Under the pieces are notes generated by a model. It worked only from the letters and a program-made list of their open reading frames with translations. It did not search any database and was not told the DNA's origin. From [Phialemoniopsis] sp. UDSM-2020 (Eukaryota > Ascomycota > Sordariomycetes > Thyridiales > Thyridiaceae): DNA of 64,000 nucleotides. The translations under genes and the position numbers were made by a program. The first letter of the stretch is position 1. Each line of letters opens with the position of its first letter. The stretch covers positions 5,952,001-6,016,000 of the forward strand of contig JAEILZ010000001.1 in assembly GCA_018873225.1 (NCBI GenBank). The letters run 5' to 3'. Of this stretch, positions 19,617 through 29,703 are shown in pieces.

Positions 19617-21014
19617 ATGGTGGCCACGACCTCGGTGCTGCTCAGCCCAGTTGCAATTGAGCAGGCAGACACCGGCAAAGACAAAAACCCCGTTACCGAT
19701 AAACTCAGCTTGATCTGCACGAGTCTCAATAATGCGCTACAGTTATTGGATCAATCCCTGGTATCCAAGATACAGGCGCTAGATGTCCAAAGACAAGAGT
19801 ACATGGCTAAGATCGAAGCAATTCGTGCAGACATCACACAAACCGGGATAGGAAAGGACTCGACAGACTCCAGAGTGGACTATCTTGACCAGGAGGAGCT
19901 CGAGCTCTTAGAAGATGTCGAGGGGCCGACCTCAATGGTCTACGTCCACAAGTGGCACAAGAGGACACCTAAGTTTCAATGTTCCGTCGAAACTAAGGCT
20001 CCCATCCGTAGTTTCACGCTCAGTGAAAATGGCGTCTGGACTGATGTCGACTGTATCATTGGGTGGCATACCTTTTCCGCAACGTGGAAGCACAAGAGCA
20101 ACAACAAAGAAGGAATAGCGGAAGTAGTGCTCCAAGGCTGGAGGAAGGAGATCCGAGCAGACGAGCTAGCGACAACAAGGGCTCAGTCTGCAATACTCAA
20201 GAAGAAGATCGAGGACTTGGATCAGCAAATCGCCGTCATCAGCGCACTGGTCTCGGGGTCCGACGCCAAGCACATTCAGCTCGTGGACCAGCGGCGAGGT
20301 TGCGAAATGGACCGCACTTTGCTCCAAAGCCTTGGCTGGGATATTTGGTGGGAAGGGCGTACACCCGAACTTCGATTTGGAGCGTCACGCTGTCTTGACG
20401 AGAACAGTCCCTCAGGATTCGCAGCGCTGTACTCATTGGAGTCTCTATCAGATCTGGCCCAATTTGACACCACTTCGAGCACTGGCCAGGCGGCAGCAAA
20501 GCTTATGGAAGCTCTGATTAGAAATGGCAAATCTGGTCTGGGGACGCTGAGGAAACAGCAACAAAGCATCGTGGAATCCAAGAGAGAAACATCGGCCATG
20601 GTCAGCAATATCGACAAAGGTATCAAATCGACCCTTGATAGTGCTGGGCGACATGAGTTAGGCAGATACTTAGGACAGAGGGCGTCCTCATCTGCTGAGA
20701 CCAATCAGTTCACGAATGCCACGGTTGATGAGTTGGGTAAGGTTGAGGGTAGCTGGAATGGGGAGATAGAAGCTATCAAGAAGGAACTAGGCCGCACGAA
20801 ACGACACGTCACAGAAGGAGACGTGCCTGTCAATAAGTTGACGGCCGCTATCACGTCAACGCAGCGGGATTTGGAGGCAATGGTGTCGGCAAAAGGGTTG
20901 GTGACGAGTTCGGTAAAGCCGATCGGTGTTGCTGCGGCGATCCACAACACTCAAGACATGGTTGATGTTTGGCGATCGGTTTATGCTGGGGAAAGGATTC
21001 GTTTGAGTCTATAA
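19617..21014 (+). CDS. GTPase-less relative of the clustered coiled-coil GTPases
   Basis: Single-exon gene of 465 aa. The first true ATG is 19617 in a good context (gccATGg). No P-loop or DTPG motif is present. The protein starts directly in coiled coil (about 25-85, including a Lys/Gln-rich heptad run) and continues into the beta-type module (about 105-175), which contains VYVHKWHKRTPKF and ends VLQGWRKEIRADEL. That end closely parallels LFGWKKEAKADEL of the GTPase at 12291-14561. Helical segments fill the rest. It therefore looks like the tail of the family without the motor. It could act as a regulator or decoy, or be a truncated but still open gene. The intact 465-codon frame argues against recent decay. 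Confidence 0.75.
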   Translation: MVATTSVLLSPVAIEQADTGKDKNPVTDKLSLICTSLNNALQLLDQSLVSKIQALDVQRQEYMAKIEAIRADITQTGIGKDSTDSRVDYLDQEELELLEDVEGPTSMVYVHKWHKRTPKFQCSVETKAPIRSFTLSENGVWTDVDCIIGWHTFSATWKHKSNNKEGIAEVVLQGWRKEIRADELATTRAQSAILKKKIEDLDQQIAVISALVSGSDAKHIQLVDQRRGCEMDRTLLQSLGWDIWWEGRTPELRFGASRCLDENSPSGFAALYSLESLSDLAQFDTTSSTGQAAAKLMEALIRNGKSGLGTLRKQQQSIVESKRETSAMVSNIDKGIKSTLDSAGRHELGRYLGQRASSSAETNQFTNATVDELGKVEGSWNGEIEAIKKELGRTKRHVTEGDVPVNKLTAAITSTQRDLEAMVSAKGLVTSSVKPIGVAAAIHNTQDMVDVWRSVYAGERIRLSL

Positions 21015-21166
21015 TATCAAGCAGTGGCGATTTCCTAGCTTTCTATTGTCAAAGTTTAGATGATCACTGATATTGATCTTTATTCGGCATGCCTAAGCTA
21101 CACTATCACTCGATGATCTTTCATCACCCCGCTCACCGCTGATGCTCATAGATGTCAGCCAGGAGA

Positions 21167-24031
21167 CTATGCAGTAGGGGCTGCTAGACACGAGCAGGCA
21201 GAAGAGATCCGAGATGTGTCTTGCTTGCACTGCGATACAAAAGCAGGTAGGCTAGTTGTCGCCGTCTGCAGAGCCTGCGTGTAGGTGGCACAGAAGCTGC
21301 CGACAACTGTGGTAGACCCGAGGAACTGGCGCAAGCAGTTGTCGTGATTGCACTTCATGCCGTCAGTGGCGCTAGAAGGTGGTTGCGTAGTGCTTGAAGG
21401 GGTTTGAGAAGTGCTTGATACCGGCGAAGTCGTAGTCGAGGTAGCATCAGCATCGGTCCCATACACCGAGATCTCGTAGACGGCAGCCTCCCAATCAGCC
21501 TCTTTGCCGTGAATGACGTCGAAAACACTGAGGACCTCGACCCGAATGTAGCGGAAGTTTCCAGTCAGGTCATGTGCCCTGTAGCCGGGGTTCGAGTTGG
21601 CAGTGTTGTCGACGAGTGGGTAGAAGTAGAACCCGTCGCGGCTGCCGGTGATCGTGTAGCGAGCGACCGCGTCCGAGCCGCCAACACTCATGAATGATAG
21701 ACCAATCCACGACATGCTGTACTCTTTCTCAAGATCTACTTGCCAGTAATATGGTACACGGCTGGGCTTGTAGTACTCTTGAATATCATCGTTAACGTTG
21801 ATATCGTAGTCGATGCCGTCATTGGCCCTCTCAGGGCTGTAGTCATATGTTCCACTGGCGATCTGCTCATCAGTCAGACTTGCTGGGGGAGTAGCATTGA
21901 CCGGTTTGTTCAGCGAGAGCAGCTTCCACTTGGGCTCAGCGACCGCCCCCTTTGCGACGTCGATCCCAGGGTAAGGATTGTATACAACGTCGATGGAGCC
22001 GTTGCCCTGAGCGCCTGTGACTGACACACCAGTATCATTGATTGGAAGTGGTAGGAAAACGTATCTCGACTTCCAGAGCTCAGCCGCATTCCACTGGTCG
22101 CCGACGTAGATATAAGGTCCCGAACCACCCTTGCTGATGTCGATGATAAAAGTAGGCTGACTGTAGAATGTTGATGGGTTGGCGAAAGGAGTCAGATCCG
22201 ACCAAGCGGCATTGCCTTTTCGATAACCAGTGACGGGATCTCTGGCGGCACTGAATCCCGCAGTGACATCCTTGGTCCGAACGAACATGGCCTGATTAGG
22301 GTACCAACCCGACTGAGTTGACGTGAGGAGGTATACATATTCGCCCGTCTTCCCACCATGACGAACAAGCGCCGGGGCCTCACGGGACTGCCGGGTGAAC
22401 ACATCATACTCCATGTCGGGCATGACGTCGGTGTAGTCCTCACTGAGCTTCCAGAAACGCATGTAGACGTTGTCAGAGGCGGTGATCAGGTATGCGGCAT
22501 CATCCTTGGGATCGACCCAGATGTTTTCATCACGAGACCGATATCCGATGTTGTCCCCGCGCATGTTGGGCTTTGGATCGTTGCCATCCATTGTATAATA
22601 GCACTCGGTGTTGTATGAAGGACAGTAGATCTTGACTGACTTGGGTTGAAAGGCTGTATCGTTGGGCTTGTAGGTTCCAGGTGGGATCGACAAAAATGGG
22701 CGGAAGACCGTAACAAGCGTGCTGTTGCTAACCACCGTGTAGGTCTGGCTTGCCACTTCGCTAGTCTCGTTGTTAAGGGCGCAGACAGCCTTGATCGTCA
22801 GGTTTGTGCCCTCCGTGCCCTGAACGAAAATTCTTGTACCGCTCCAGTATTGCGAGCTGCTGATTGAGGGCGTTGATCCGTCTGTGGTATAGTAGATGGT
22901 CGAGTCGGTTGTGTTGCATGTGAGAAACGCTGCGTCTCCACTGTGAACAAGAACGGATTCATCAGAGGCCGACTCATCCAACCCGGGCCGAATGTCAGGC
23001 TTGACCAGTGCTGTTCTCGCACCCCCTGGGTCTCCCATGACGAAGTCGAAGGTCGTGACCTCGGAGCGTTCCTCTGTCGGATACCGTATCACGTAAGTGC
23101 TTGCGTCGATCTTCCAATATGGGGAGTACATGTCGTAGTAAGTTCGGTCCCACGGTGTCATCTTGACTGAGATCAGCTTGACAGTCAAGTCGAAGTGTAC
23201 GTCTGTAAGCTCGTATGTCCCCGAAGTACCTCTCTGGGCAGTGCCGTAGTTCTGAGACTGATTGAGGTAGGCAACGTCGTTTGGGTTCTTAATGTTGAAG
23301 TCGGTGTACTGAAGGGCCCTGGGTGGGTAGTCCATGCCCGAAATGGGTTTGTACGGGCGACTTGCGTTGCCCGCCGTGATCGGTGCAGCGCTATAGTCCT
23401 CAAGCAAGCCGCCAGCCCTATCTCCCATGGCGGTTTCGTCCTGATACCCTTCTCCAGGTCGAAAAGAGTTCTTCTTCGTGACAGTATAAGGGCCCTCGAT
23501 GTTGTCTGAGGTAGCCACAATCACCCGAGAAGGACTGTAGCTCGCCTTCTCTTCCCAGTGAGCCCATAGAACATATTTCTTGGTCTTGGCATTGAAGATG
23601 ACCTTCGGGCGTTCGATCTTGCAGTATGTGAGAGGCCTTTTGCCGGACACGTCCGGGGTGTATCGAGAAAGGACTGGCCCAACGTAGTCCCAGTTCATCA
23701 GATCTGTCGACTTGTACATGTTGACGTGTATTGCGTTCCATGGGGCGCCGAGGTCCTCTTTCTTTGACTCACCAACCCAATAGTACCAGCCGTTGACCTT
23801 GATGAAGCCACCACCATGGCTGTCGATTGGGTTGCCGCTGTTGTCGTACCAAGTCTGCGCGTTAGGTATAGACGAGTATTTCGGGTCGCCGGGAAGGGAG
23901 TTGATTACGGCGCGCTCTTGTAGCGTCCCAGACTCGTGGGGCACATCTTGCTTCACCACAAGATCGCGCGGTGTCCCATAAGCAAGGAAGAAGAGGCTCG
24001 AAAGAGCGGTAAACAGTAAGCTGGACTTCAT
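21167..24031 (-). CDS. Large secreted multidomain carbohydrate-active protein (GH43-like propeller, chitobiase-C-like and discoidin-like modules)
   Basis: Single-exon gene of 954 aa. A signal peptide covers about residues 1-19. Residues about 50-340 look like a five-bladed beta-propeller of the GH43/GH32 type (HGGGFIKVNGWYYWVG, WNAIHVNMYKSTDLMNW). A chitobiase C-terminal-type module follows (about 365-440, TIYYTTDGSTPS), and propeller-like sequence resumes near 500-690. About 720-880 resembles a discoidin/F5-8C carbohydrate-binding domain (YWQVDLEKEYSMSWIGLSF). A Thr/Ser/Pro linker then leads to a C-terminal Cys domain ending SSACSCLA, a type common on secreted fungal proteins. Many Asn-X-Ser/Thr sites support secretion. 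Likely role: hydrolysis or binding of a plant or microbial glycan. Family assignment is by pattern; catalytic residues were not mapped. Confidence 0.75.
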   Translation of the reverse strand: MKSSLLFTALSSLFFLAYGTPRDLVVKQDVPHESGTLQERAVINSLPGDPKYSSIPNAQTWYDNSGNPIDSHGGGFIKVNGWYYWVGESKKEDLGAPWNAIHVNMYKSTDLMNWDYVGPVLSRYTPDVSGKRPLTYCKIERPKVIFNAKTKKYVLWAHWEEKASYSPSRVIVATSDNIEGPYTVTKKNSFRPGEGYQDETAMGDRAGGLLEDYSAAPITAGNASRPYKPISGMDYPPRALQYTDFNIKNPNDVAYLNQSQNYGTAQRGTSGTYELTDVHFDLTVKLISVKMTPWDRTYYDMYSPYWKIDASTYVIRYPTEERSEVTTFDFVMGDPGGARTALVKPDIRPGLDESASDESVLVHSGDAAFLTCNTTDSTIYYTTDGSTPSISSSQYWSGTRIFVQGTEGTNLTIKAVCALNNETSEVASQTYTVVSNSTLVTVFRPFLSIPPGTYKPNDTAFQPKSVKIYCPSYNTECYYTMDGNDPKPNMRGDNIGYRSRDENIWVDPKDDAAYLITASDNVYMRFWKLSEDYTDVMPDMEYDVFTRQSREAPALVRHGGKTGEYVYLLTSTQSGWYPNQAMFVRTKDVTAGFSAARDPVTGYRKGNAAWSDLTPFANPSTFYSQPTFIIDISKGGSGPYIYVGDQWNAAELWKSRYVFLPLPINDTGVSVTGAQGNGSIDVVYNPYPGIDVAKGAVAEPKWKLLSLNKPVNATPPASLTDEQIASGTYDYSPERANDGIDYDINVNDDIQEYYKPSRVPYYWQVDLEKEYSMSWIGLSFMSVGGSDAVARYTITGSRDGFYFYPLVDNTANSNPGYRAHDLTGNFRYIRVEVLSVFDVIHGKEADWEAAVYEISVYGTDADATSTTTSPVSSTSQTPSSTTQPPSSATDGMKCNHDNCLRQFLGSTTVVGSFCATYTQALQTATTSLPAFVSQCKQDTSRISSACSCLAAPTA

Positions 24032-24856
24032 TGTGCAGGGAACAATGCGATAATGGCTGTAGCCCGGCTGGCTGGGTCGCCGAAATGGAAGGCTCTAGAG
24101 GGCGGGAGGAAGACGCATAGGTTCTTATGTAACAAGATGTACCTCATGCAAGTCAAGGTGAGCTAAGATCCAGAATAATTATTTAGACAACAACCCGTCT
24201 GATCGTCCGTGTGGCCGAGCACAAGACGCTACACGAGGTGGAAATGACACCAACCGATAGATTCTCGGTACAGTCCACCGCGAGCGGGCCCCAAACGAAG
24301 GAAGCACTCTCAGTCATGGTGAAGGTGGCATGGCCTTCCCCACAACACTTTGCGGGGTGTAGCTTGAAGCAATAAGCTGGGGTATGCTTGGTTATTGGCA
24401 TCCTCAGACCGGACCGGCTGGAGTATCGGTTCTCCAAACTCCGATCCCGCACAAGGTGAGCCGTTGCATGACCGCGACACGAGAACCCACTTCCGAGCTA
24501 CGCCGACGCTCACCCGAAGCCCGATATGTCATCAGGGTGCTGATACCCGCTGTCATCCCAATGATTGAACAGTGGGTTGAGGACCATGCTGATTGTGGTA
24601 TTTTCTCGGATGTGGGCTTCGAGAATTATTGGGGTGCTCGCGAGACTTTGTCGCGGTTCATTTGAACATCAATTCAGTATAATATCACGGTGCAATATAG
24701 CTGCTGGACTTATCGCACTTCATTGAGAGCGTCCATACCACTCTCCTCGAACACTTGTTTCGGCTCAGAATTGCTGCTCTGTCATTGAAAGCATCCTTAT
24801 TGACTCGTCAATGCTTATCGATTTCTCAACGATTACAACTAACGCTTGAAGATCTG
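24032..24856. other. Intergenic, no gene seen
   Basis: Promoter of the secreted protein and 3' flank of the reductase at 24857. One CGGACCG heptamer lies at 24410-24416. ORFs at 24183-24452 and 24384-24665 have no recognisable content. Confidence 0.45.
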
Positions 24857-25855
24857 TTATCTTCTTTCAATGACAGAACCAGCTACCGTTTCTACAAAAC
24901 TATTCCCAAAAACTTGCGAAGGCGTCTGAAACCCAGAACGAGCCTCGCCTGCCAGTGCTCTCTTGGCAGCTTCTGCCGATGCTCTCGCGGTAAAGGCATA
25001 TCCATTGACAGTATGCAGCACGGCCTTGTAGATTTCCCCATCGGTGGTTGTGACGGTAACGGCCGCATGATAGGGCCAAGCCTGCATTTGCTCTTCCGTT
25101 GGGCCGTCCGGCAGCGATGCTAGACCCTCAGCTGGGAACGCATCTCCCGATGCGTGGACGTAGGTTCTGATGTTCCCGACACTTGTCGATCTCCAAATAG
25201 TGATCAGATCTGGAAGGGTGATTGGGAAGCAGTCCACAGCGCCATTGCCATCTCCAAAGTCGAATTTCACAGAAGCAGCCCCGACCTCGTTATCTAGGCT
25301 GGTGAGGTCCCCTCCGTCACGTATAAGCGTTGACTGGTTCATATTCTCAACTGCGCTCAGCGCTGAGCCACGCGACATGGACCCGGCGACGTGCAGTGCA
25401 ATGTCGATACGAGCAGGGTGGCGGCTCTGCTCCACAACCTGCCCAGCAAGGCAGCCCAACATGGCAACGCTGCCTCCACACCCTGGTAGCAGCATGACGC
25501 CGGCTGTGTCAGCATCGGCAGCTAGTTTCTCTGCCAGTCGATAGCTGTCTAGCTCAGCGGCGATGTCGAGGTAGTGAGTCCGATTTCGAATGCATGCCTG
25601 CATCAGAGGCACTGCGGTCCGCATGAACGGCCCCGCACAGTTCAGCAAGACTTTGACCCCCTGCAGTTTTGAGTCGATGGTGCCTGGGTCTTCAAGACCG
25701 AATACGTGATAGGTTACATCAAGCGAGGATGTCAAGACTCTAAGTGTCGCTTCCGTTCTGCCTCCTATCGAAAAGTCGAGTCCAAGTTTCTTGGCGTTGG
25801 CCGCGACTATGCGGCCAGTGTACCCCGTGGCGCCGTATATCAACAACGCCGGCAT
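24857..25855 (-). CDS. Saccharopine dehydrogenase-like NAD(P) oxidoreductase
   Basis: Single-exon gene of 332 aa. The N-terminal Rossmann fold shows GATGYTGR (about 9-16) and the following IGGRTE. The LLNCAGPF block near 70 and HYLDIAAE near 93 are hallmarks of the saccharopine dehydrogenase/trans-acting enoyl reductase superfamily. PGCGGSVAMLGC follows. It is shorter than lysine-pathway saccharopine reductases and matches the uncharacterised trans-acting enoyl reductase-like group. The start lies 10 bp before the Rossmann strand, as expected. Substrate unknown; a role in lysine synthesis is unlikely given the length. Confidence 0.85.
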   Translation of the reverse strand: MPALLIYGATGYTGRIVAANAKKLGLDFSIGGRTEATLRVLTSSLDVTYHVFGLEDPGTIDSKLQGVKVLLNCAGPFMRTAVPLMQACIRNRTHYLDIAAELDSYRLAEKLAADADTAGVMLLPGCGGSVAMLGCLAGQVVEQSRHPARIDIALHVAGSMSRGSALSAVENMNQSTLIRDGGDLTSLDNEVGAASVKFDFGDGNGAVDCFPITLPDLITIWRSTSVGNIRTYVHASGDAFPAEGLASLPDGPTEEQMQAWPYHAAVTVTTTDGEIYKAVLHTVNGYAFTARASAEAAKRALAGEARSGFQTPSQVFGNSFVETVAGSVIERR

Positions 25856-26301
25856 GACGTCTGGACGTATTCGATTACTTGAGTTTCATCAATGTCTATT
25901 CAAGAGGATTTGGTGCTCCGGATATGGTATATATGTCAAATTTTGGCATTCAATGTCTTTTCTCGGGGTACAGAGGTTCATGAGTTCATGTACATAGGTT
26001 CGTTAGGCGTGAACCCGGAGTTCCGAGTGACCTGCAAGCCCATCTCCATTCGCCCACCATCATTACTAATTGAGCCTTCCGCGTCCTTCACGGGCAGAAT
26101 ACCCTGAGGTCATTCGCCATGTGACTAAGAATGGCACACGGTCTATGTTCTACGTCTGAACCCCTTCACGCAAAGATGGGTTTTCTCAAGATGTAAGAGG
26201 TGCATACGAATTTTTGACTAGCTCCAAATACCTTTTCTAAGCAAACTGATACTAAGGTGCCTGACACCTGAAAGACTCCCCCACAAACATTTTAACGAAG
26301 A
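25856..26301. other. Intergenic, no gene seen
   Basis: Promoter of the reductase at 24857 (minus) and 3' flank of the SDR at 26302 (minus). Nothing recognisable. Confidence 0.5.
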
Positions 26302-27356
26302 TCACTCCAGTTTTTTAGCCCACTGTTTAGTGCCGTTGTAGCTCAAGAAAGAACCGCCGTACCCATCACTCAACGAAGAACGATCAATCGCTTTCAAGCA
26401 GCGCTGTGCCGACTCCACCGGGGTCATGGGAGTCGTGTTTAGGCCGTAGTCTTCAAACTTCTTTTGTATAGCCTGCAGACGCACAATATCCTCATCTGAT
26501 ACTACAAAAAAGTTAGTGAGCTTATGGGCACCGACAGATGAATGATACGTACTTGTGCTGCCGCCCTTGATAGCGGCTGTATCCACCAAACCTGGGCAGA
26601 GCGTCATGAATAGAATTCCCTGGTGACGATAGGCAGCATTGAACTTTGCGAATAGCGTACTCAATGCGGCCTTGCTGAGGGCGTATGGAGCGGCCTGAGC
26701 CACTTCATATGTATTGATGAAGTCTGTTTAATGTCAGGGCTCGATTGCTCCTGCGACGAATCCTCCTCGTCCGTGCAGCACTCACCAATATCACCCATGC
26801 CACTGGAGATCCCGACGATCTTTTTCAGTTCGCCTTTTTGTATAAGCGGCAAGAATGCAAGCACAGTTTTGTAGACGCCAAAAAGATTGACATCCAAGCT
26901 TTTCTGGGTGTCTTGAAGCACCAAGGTGGGATTCTGTTCGCTATTACACGCTGTCAGCACTGCCAGCTGTCGCTTTGGATCATGGAGACATCGCCCACAG
27001 GTCCTTGAGAGACGTCGCGCCAGTCAGGTCGCTGACGTATCCAGCATTGTTTATCAGTACGTCCAGACCCTTTCCATCGAGGATCTTGCTCGCTTCGTGG
27101 GCCGCGTGTTTGAGGGATTCCTCATCAGTGATGTCCCCTTGCAATACGTGGACGTTGGTGATCCCATCGGCCCTGAGTCGGTCCTCTGTGGCTTTAACGT
27201 CGCGGGCTAGTCCTATTACAATGTTGTCTTCCTTTGAGGCAAGTGTCCGTATAAATCCATACTACATCACAGTGTTAGAAGGGCCCGAATTATGGCTAGG
27301 GAATGGAGGCTCACGCCAAGGCCTCGAGAGGCTCCAGTGACAACGTAGCTCGGCAT
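26302..27356 (-). CDS. Short-chain dehydrogenase/reductase (sepiapterin reductase/CsgA-like)
   Basis: Five exons on the minus strand: 27356-27315, 27261-26999, 26940-26786, 26723-26553 and 26501-26302, giving 276 aa. The first exon encodes only MPSYVVTGASRGLG, the TGxxxGxG cofactor site. Exon 2 carries DITDEESL and LINNAG; exon 3 carries the catalytic serine (GISSGMG); exon 4 carries YALSK (YxxxK). The mid-protein region (DVNLFGVYKTV) matches classical SDRs of the fungal sepiapterin reductase/CsgA-like group. All introns are short (49-62 bp), with phases that keep the family sequence continuous. Substrate unknown. It is transcribed away from the regulator gene at 27905. Confidence 0.85.
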
Positions 27357-27904
27357 TGCTGTGATCACAAAAATACGAAAATTCTCGAAGGATAGTTGCA
27401 ATTGCAAGCTTGTATTGACTTGTGTTGGATTGGAACAGGACAATCAAGCGCCAAACATACTTATACAGCTGATCACCCTCATCAGGCGGGCATGCTAAAC
27501 AGAACCCATGTGTAATCAAGATTGGTAAGCCCCTCTGTTTTGAGTGCTGGAACCTGCTGCCTGGCCAAATCTTTTTGTAATCGGCTGTACGTACTAGAAA
27601 GGCAGCATACGAAATGTTTGCTGCTGTTGAAGTTTGAACTCGTTTGCACTTGGCTGGAGTGAGGTCAACCCGGAACTCCGAGCTCCGAAAAACGAGTGGA
27701 ACCCCAATTCAGAGCGCAGCCAGTGAATACACTGGATGTGCTGCCCGGGAGTGGAGACACCCTAGTCCACGACGCCAAACAAGAGTCAGCAACCAAAAAG
27801 TAATCAACTTTGTCTTCGCCCAGCTGCCTGCCCCTGTCTCAAGTATTGTACTTTACACATAACTCCGGCGAAGCACAGATGTAATGTAAAGATTTCAGCC
27901 AACC
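27357..27904. other. Divergent promoter, SDR and C2H2/Zn2Cys6 regulator
   Basis: About 550 bp between the two ATGs. The divergent arrangement makes shared control of the SDR by the regulator possible. No distinct site was recognised. Confidence 0.4.
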
Positions 27905-29425
27905 ATGGCGGGCGACGAAATCGATGACAGGGTTGCGGCGGAAAGCCATGAACCGTTGATTTGTCATCGCTGCGCGCAGCAATTCACTCAGAGTCAGTGC
28001 TCGGAGTCGCGTTACGCGCCCGGATACGCATGGCACATCCATCCAAGTCGGCAAGCTAACAATGATACAGAATCCTCTCTCGTGCGTCACCTAAAGCGCC
28101 ACGCGCAGGATCGTCCAGCGCCGTCGCGGCAAAAGACCTGCAGGAATTGCTCGACGGCCAAGGTACGATGTGATCTTAATCGCCCCAGCTGTGGGAGATG
28201 TAGCGCGCGGTCTCTTGTATGTCAATTTGCGTCTGGGAATGGTGCAATTGCCCTTCCACTGCAGCGTCATATTGACAGTCCCCAAACATTGCCTGATCGA
28301 GGCACCGGCTCTGTCCTTCCGGAGGAATCAACAACCTCAACCTCGTTGCCTGGGTCGGTAGTGCCTGATGGGGATGATCAAGCCGAAGCATATTGGCCAA
28401 CTGCCGAACCCGGGACTCCTGCAGTTGCACCGGAGTTGGTGGTCTCGGAACACCGGCGCCAGGTGCTGTTGGGAACTGCACCCAACGCCGCTCCGTCTAC
28501 CAATATCGTCGCTCGCCACACCATGCGTTTCCTTATTCGCGTCCTCAGGTCCTGGCCGCGCAAGGTGATTATGCATCATACCACCCATTTACCGCCCATA
28601 ATTCACACACTGCAAACGGATAACGGGGTTCCGAAGCCATTAGCCAACTGTTTCACGCTTGTCAAGATGTGGCTGGGGCGTACAGATGGCAGCGATGAGC
28701 TGGTCAGGAGCACGCTACTCCAGGAGATCCGGAGGATTCTTAACGAGGTGAGACCCTCGATTCCCTATCATGCACAGAGTTAATCTGATCCGGCGTTCTT
28801 CAAGCATACTTCTTATAGCGAGCTAGACCTCCTCGCAGCAACACAGTCACTAGTACTTCTATTGATCATCGTCCTCTTCGACACCGACCGAGGGTCCCCT
28901 GTGGCTCATCCGACAGACGCACAGCTTCTCATCGACTCCTGGGGCGTCAAACATAGCCTTGCCGCTACGGGATTGTTCCTGGCGCACGAGGCGACGAATA
29001 CGATACCAGATTGGAGACAGTGGGCTATCGTGTCCGCAAAGAGGCGAACAATACTAGCATTACACCATGTCGAATGGGCATGGTCGCTCTTGCACGGCTA
29101 CCCGATCCTCACCTGCTTCGAGCTTGGACTGCTTCCCGGCCCTGCGGCAGGGTATCTCTGGCAAGAGGCCGATGCGGATCGGTGGAAGCTGCGTTATCGT
29201 GCGTGGCTGGCGCAGTGGCCGCGCGGAAGTTACAAGATGGCCGAGTTCTTTCACATCGACCCAAGAAAGGAGCTAGATCCGAGAAGCGAAATGTGGCTCG
29301 CTGAAGCCGACGAATTTGGCATGATGCTGATGGCAGAAGGTATGTTCACCTCTGATACTTGCTCGCATAGGATAAAACATTGAGCTTATTCGGCAATAGT
29401 CAATGCATTCGGGGAAGAGGAGTAA
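27905..29425 (+). CDS. Transcription factor with C2H2 finger plus Zn2Cys6 binuclear cluster
   Basis: Exons are 27905-27992, 28071-28747, 28805-29339 and 29400-29425, giving 441 aa. Splicing of intron 1 joins CHRC..F to L..HLKRH and recreates an exact C2H2 finger (C-x2-C-x3-F-x5-L-x2-H-x3-H). Unspliced, the frame stays open because the intron is 78 bp. Directly after it comes a Zn2Cys6 cluster (C-x2-C-x6-C-x5-C-x2-C-x6-C, beginning TCRNCSTAKVRC). The C-terminal half (WGVKHSLAATGLF, DWRQWAIVSAKRRTILALHH) matches the conserved region after the DNA-binding part in fungal C2H2-C6 factors. The last exon is only 26 bp. It is a nuclear DNA-binding regulator; the divergent SDR and the MFS gene downstream are candidate targets. 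Confidence 0.88.
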
Positions 29426-29703
29426 GCGAGACGTGAAGATCTTCATGACGTCTATCACGCGGCGACTTTTCGTGTCGTAGAGTGGATGCGACCCAAGGTT
29501 AGCACCGGCATCGGGTGGAGAGCCGTAGCTCACACACCCGGTCGTCGAAGGGCGTACATGACGACCACGTCAATCCTGAGGTGGGGTATTAGTCACACAT
29601 TTCAAGAGTCAGACAATCTTGCTCACCAACAGAAGATTTTGTCGACTTCACATACATCGTAAACAATCAAGGCATCTAGAGAGCAAATTCTCATTCACGC
29701 AAG

